From the NCBI GenBank assembly GCA_946479055.1, contig CAMLEX010000291.1, forward strand, positions 1 to 6,707: a stretch of DNA of 6,707 nucleotides, given 5' to 3'. A program made the position numbers and the translations under genes. Numbering within the stretch: position 1 is the first letter of the stretch; each line of letters opens with the position of its first letter. The notes beneath the pieces are model-generated. The model searched no databases and was not told the DNA's origin. It saw nothing but the letters and a program-made list of their open reading frames with translations. The stretch is from an uncultured Bacteroidota bacterium (GTDB taxonomy: Bacteria > Bacteroidota > Bacteroidia > Chitinophagales > Chitinophagaceae). Below, in pieces: positions 4,886-6,707 of the stretch.

Positions 4886-6707
4886 TTAGTTTCCTCCGCC
4901 TGTATTTACCCTGTTCTGTTCGTCGCTTGCCCCGCCTCTTTTTCTGCGTTCTGGTGCGATATTCTTTTTACCAAACCGATAGTTAAATGAAAGATTGAAC
5001 TGGCGGCTATCTCTTTTGCTATACACATTCACATCCACATCGCTGTATTTTGCATAACCACTGAATTGTTGCGTGTAAAAAATATCACGAACGCCTAACT
5101 TAAGTGTTGCTTGTTTTTTAAACAATTGTTTGGATATAGCAGTATTAACAGCGCCCATATCATTTGCAACCAACAAGCCCTCCGCTCCTTTCGTACGGTA
5201 CCAACCACTTATTTCAGCAGCCCAGCCTTTTTTTCCTATGGTGAAACTGTTTGTCATATTACCCATAAGGCTGGTGAATTGTATATCAATCGGGTCATTC
5301 TTAACACCATCCTGGTAAATACCTGCATAGTGATTGTTGAACACGTTGGTATAGATATTCATATTCCACCATTTTGTTACCGGGAAGTTTGCCATCACTG
5401 CAAGCCCTATCTGCTTCATTTGATTAAAATTCTCCCGGGTTTGATAAGTCACTCTCTTTTCAGTATTCTGTTTCAGCATCTGTGTGATGATATCATCTGT
5501 CTGCGTGTAGTTCAATGTTGTTGTCAAAAATTTGTTGAACGTATGGCTTGCTTCAAAATTGTGAGTAAACTGGGGTTGCAGGTAAGGGTTACCCTGGCCA
5601 TAAGTCAACGAATCCAAAAAGAAAACAAAAGGATTCAGATCATCATAGTTGGGGCGGGATATCCTGCGGCTGTAACTAAAGTTGAATTGATTTTTTTCAT
5701 TTGCACTGTAACTTAAACCTAAATTGGGAAACAAATTGGTATAATTTCTTTTGAAAGACGAATCCGTTTTGACCTGGTTACCTTTTGCATTTGTGTTTTC
5801 CAAACGAAGACCTGCAGAAAGTTCCCATTTCTTATTTAGTGACTTTGAAAAAATAGCGTAGACTGCATTTATATTTTCTTTGTAGATAAAATGATTGCTT
5901 CTGTCGTCAGTGGTCCAACCTGAACCGTTATTACGTAAATACTCCACCTGGTTGTCTGTTGTTACATAACTTGTTTTAAAACCCGTTTCTAATTTCACAC
6001 CATTTTTGAAAGGATGTAAATAATCTACTTTAGCACTGTATATATCTATATTGGAAGGAATATCTCCTCTTAAGATAACATCGTTGCCATCCTTAATATT
6101 ATTAGCATCAAAAATTTGGGTGGTAAGCTCTGTTTTGCTCTTATTATTATAAAAGGCATAATCCACATCTGCTGTAATCTCACGGCCTGTTGAATCAAAC
6201 GTATGTTTAAAGTTGACGTTACTTGATACACCTGTCCATTTTCTCGTATTGCTACCGCTTGATCCTATCTTGTAATCCACGGCCCCTGATGGAAACCTTA
6301 CAAACGAAGTGCTTGTAGGATCTTCATCATTATCATTAAAATTTCCATTTGCAACAAAGCCCAGCACGGTTCTTTTAGAAAAATAGTAATCCATTCCTGC
6401 TTTTACACCATGATAGATACCTTTAAAATGTGGTCTTGATACCTGGTCTGAAGATCCCTTTAATGTAACATTATCCGATTCATAAAATTTACGATCAATA
6501 GTAAGATCATTATATCCTTCATACTTTCCTGTATTATATCCGCCAAACAAGTTTACTTTCTCATTACGATGGTTAAGGTTAAACCCGCCGTTAAATCTTG
6601 CATAAAGCCCTTGTGTGTAGGATACATTAGCAGAGCCGTTTGTTCCAGTTACGATGCCTTTTTTTGTTTTAATATTAATGATACCTGAATTGCCGGCTGC
6701 ATCGTAT
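4886..6707 (-). CDS. TonB-dependent-receptor-like outer membrane beta-barrel protein, C-terminal 606 residues
   Basis: The protein lies in the outer membrane. The frame is open to the right edge, so the N-terminus, with signal peptide and most of the plug, is outside the window. The first visible residues, YDAAGNSGIINIKTKKG, are the conserved end of a TonB plug domain. They are followed by alternating amphipathic strands of a large beta-barrel, for example ANVSYTQGLYARFNGGFNL and NQFNFSYSRRISRPNYDDLN, the latter a segment typical of the Bacteroidota outer-membrane beta-barrel family (OMP_b-brl_3 type). The end, FNLSFNYRFGKKN, is a last strand followed by an arginine-rich, glycine-rich periplasmic tail (ERRKRGG and NTGGGN). 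No SusD partner follows; the gene is closed by a terminator and then yajQ. This argues against a classical SusC/SusD pair. The ligand is unknown. A start at the internal TTG 6550 would be false, because homology extends upstream of it. Confidence 0.93.
   Translation of the reverse strand, partial: YDAAGNSGIINIKTKKGIVTGTNGSANVSYTQGLYARFNGGFNLNHRNEKVNLFGGYNTGKYEGYNDLTIDRKFYESDNVTLKGSSDQVSRPHFKGIYHGVKAGMDYYFSKRTVLGFVANGNFNDNDEDPTSTSFVRFPSGAVDYKIGSSGSNTRKWTGVSSNVNFKHTFDSTGREITADVDYAFYNNKSKTELTTQIFDANNIKDGNDVILRGDIPSNIDIYSAKVDYLHPFKNGVKLETGFKTSYVTTDNQVEYLRNNGSGWTTDDRSNHFIYKENINAVYAIFSKSLNKKWELSAGLRLENTNAKGNQVKTDSSFKRNYTNLFPNLGLSYSANEKNQFNFSYSRRISRPNYDDLNPFVFFLDSLTYGQGNPYLQPQFTHNFEASHTFNKFLTTTLNYTQTDDIITQMLKQNTEKRVTYQTRENFNQMKQIGLAVMANFPVTKWWNMNIYTNVFNNHYAGIYQDGVKNDPIDIQFTSLMGNMTNSFTIGKKGWAAEISGWYRTKGAEGLLVANDMGAVNTAISKQLFKKQATLKLGVRDIFYTQQFSGYAKYSDVDVNVYSKRDSRQFNLSFNYRFGKKNIAPERRKRGGASDEQNRVNTGGGN

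Noticed and set aside
5111..5716. A 201-codon plus-strand open frame
   Set aside because: It is the antisense shadow of the outer-membrane barrel gene, whose reading frame is clearly homologous to a known family.
1..6707. CRISPR, tRNA, insertion sequence or prophage features
   Set aside because: No regularly spaced direct repeats, cloverleaf with a CCA-type end, transposase-like frame or terminal inverted repeats with target duplication were found on either strand.

Overview
The window suggests a low-GC member of the Bacteroidota, probably Chitinophagaceae-like. This rests on four things: an outer-membrane beta-barrel receptor with a TonB-type plug; a fused GlmU-like nucleotidyltransferase/acyltransferase of the Bacteroidota type; a cysteine-free type B ribosomal protein L31; and a promoter matching the Bacteroidota TTTG / TAnnTTTG consensus. 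All confident genes lie on the minus strand, so transcription runs from high to low coordinates. The family assignment is inference, because no rRNA or marker gene is present.

Region by region, in the direction of transcription. (1) 6707-4886: the C-terminal 606 residues of a TonB-dependent-receptor-like protein, closed by an 11-bp hairpin terminator at 4799-4824. (2) 4743-4252: a YajQ-family protein. Its start is at 4743; a longer frame from 4830 would run through the terminator hairpin. (3) 4251-3811: a 441-bp stretch without a confident gene. It holds a cluster of inverted repeats, a weak promoter-like pair, a candidate 37-codon ORF and, at its downstream end, a strong promoter for the next gene. 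(4) 3810-3556: rpmE2 (type B L31), ended by a clear intrinsic terminator at 3491-3526. (5) 3411 to the left edge: a four-gene run of GlmU-like sugar nucleotidyltransferase, triosephosphate isomerase, APS kinase and the N-terminal part of a Wzx-type polysaccharide flippase. Gaps are 37, 112 and about 59 bp, and I see no internal terminator.

The left-hand run can be read as the beginning of a surface-glycan gene set. The GlmU-like protein would supply activated amino sugar, the APS kinase could supply PAPS for sulfation, and the flippase would move lipid-linked oligosaccharide across the inner membrane. tpiA is a housekeeping glycolytic gene in the same run. The sulfated-glycan reading is inference, since no sulfotransferase or glycosyltransferase is visible here.

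I found no tRNA, rRNA, CRISPR array, insertion sequence or phage gene, and no clear new system. The least explained part is the intergenic stretch at 3906-4251. The most testable points are the variant APS kinase and the GlmU-like enzyme that lacks the usual nucleotidyltransferase signature.
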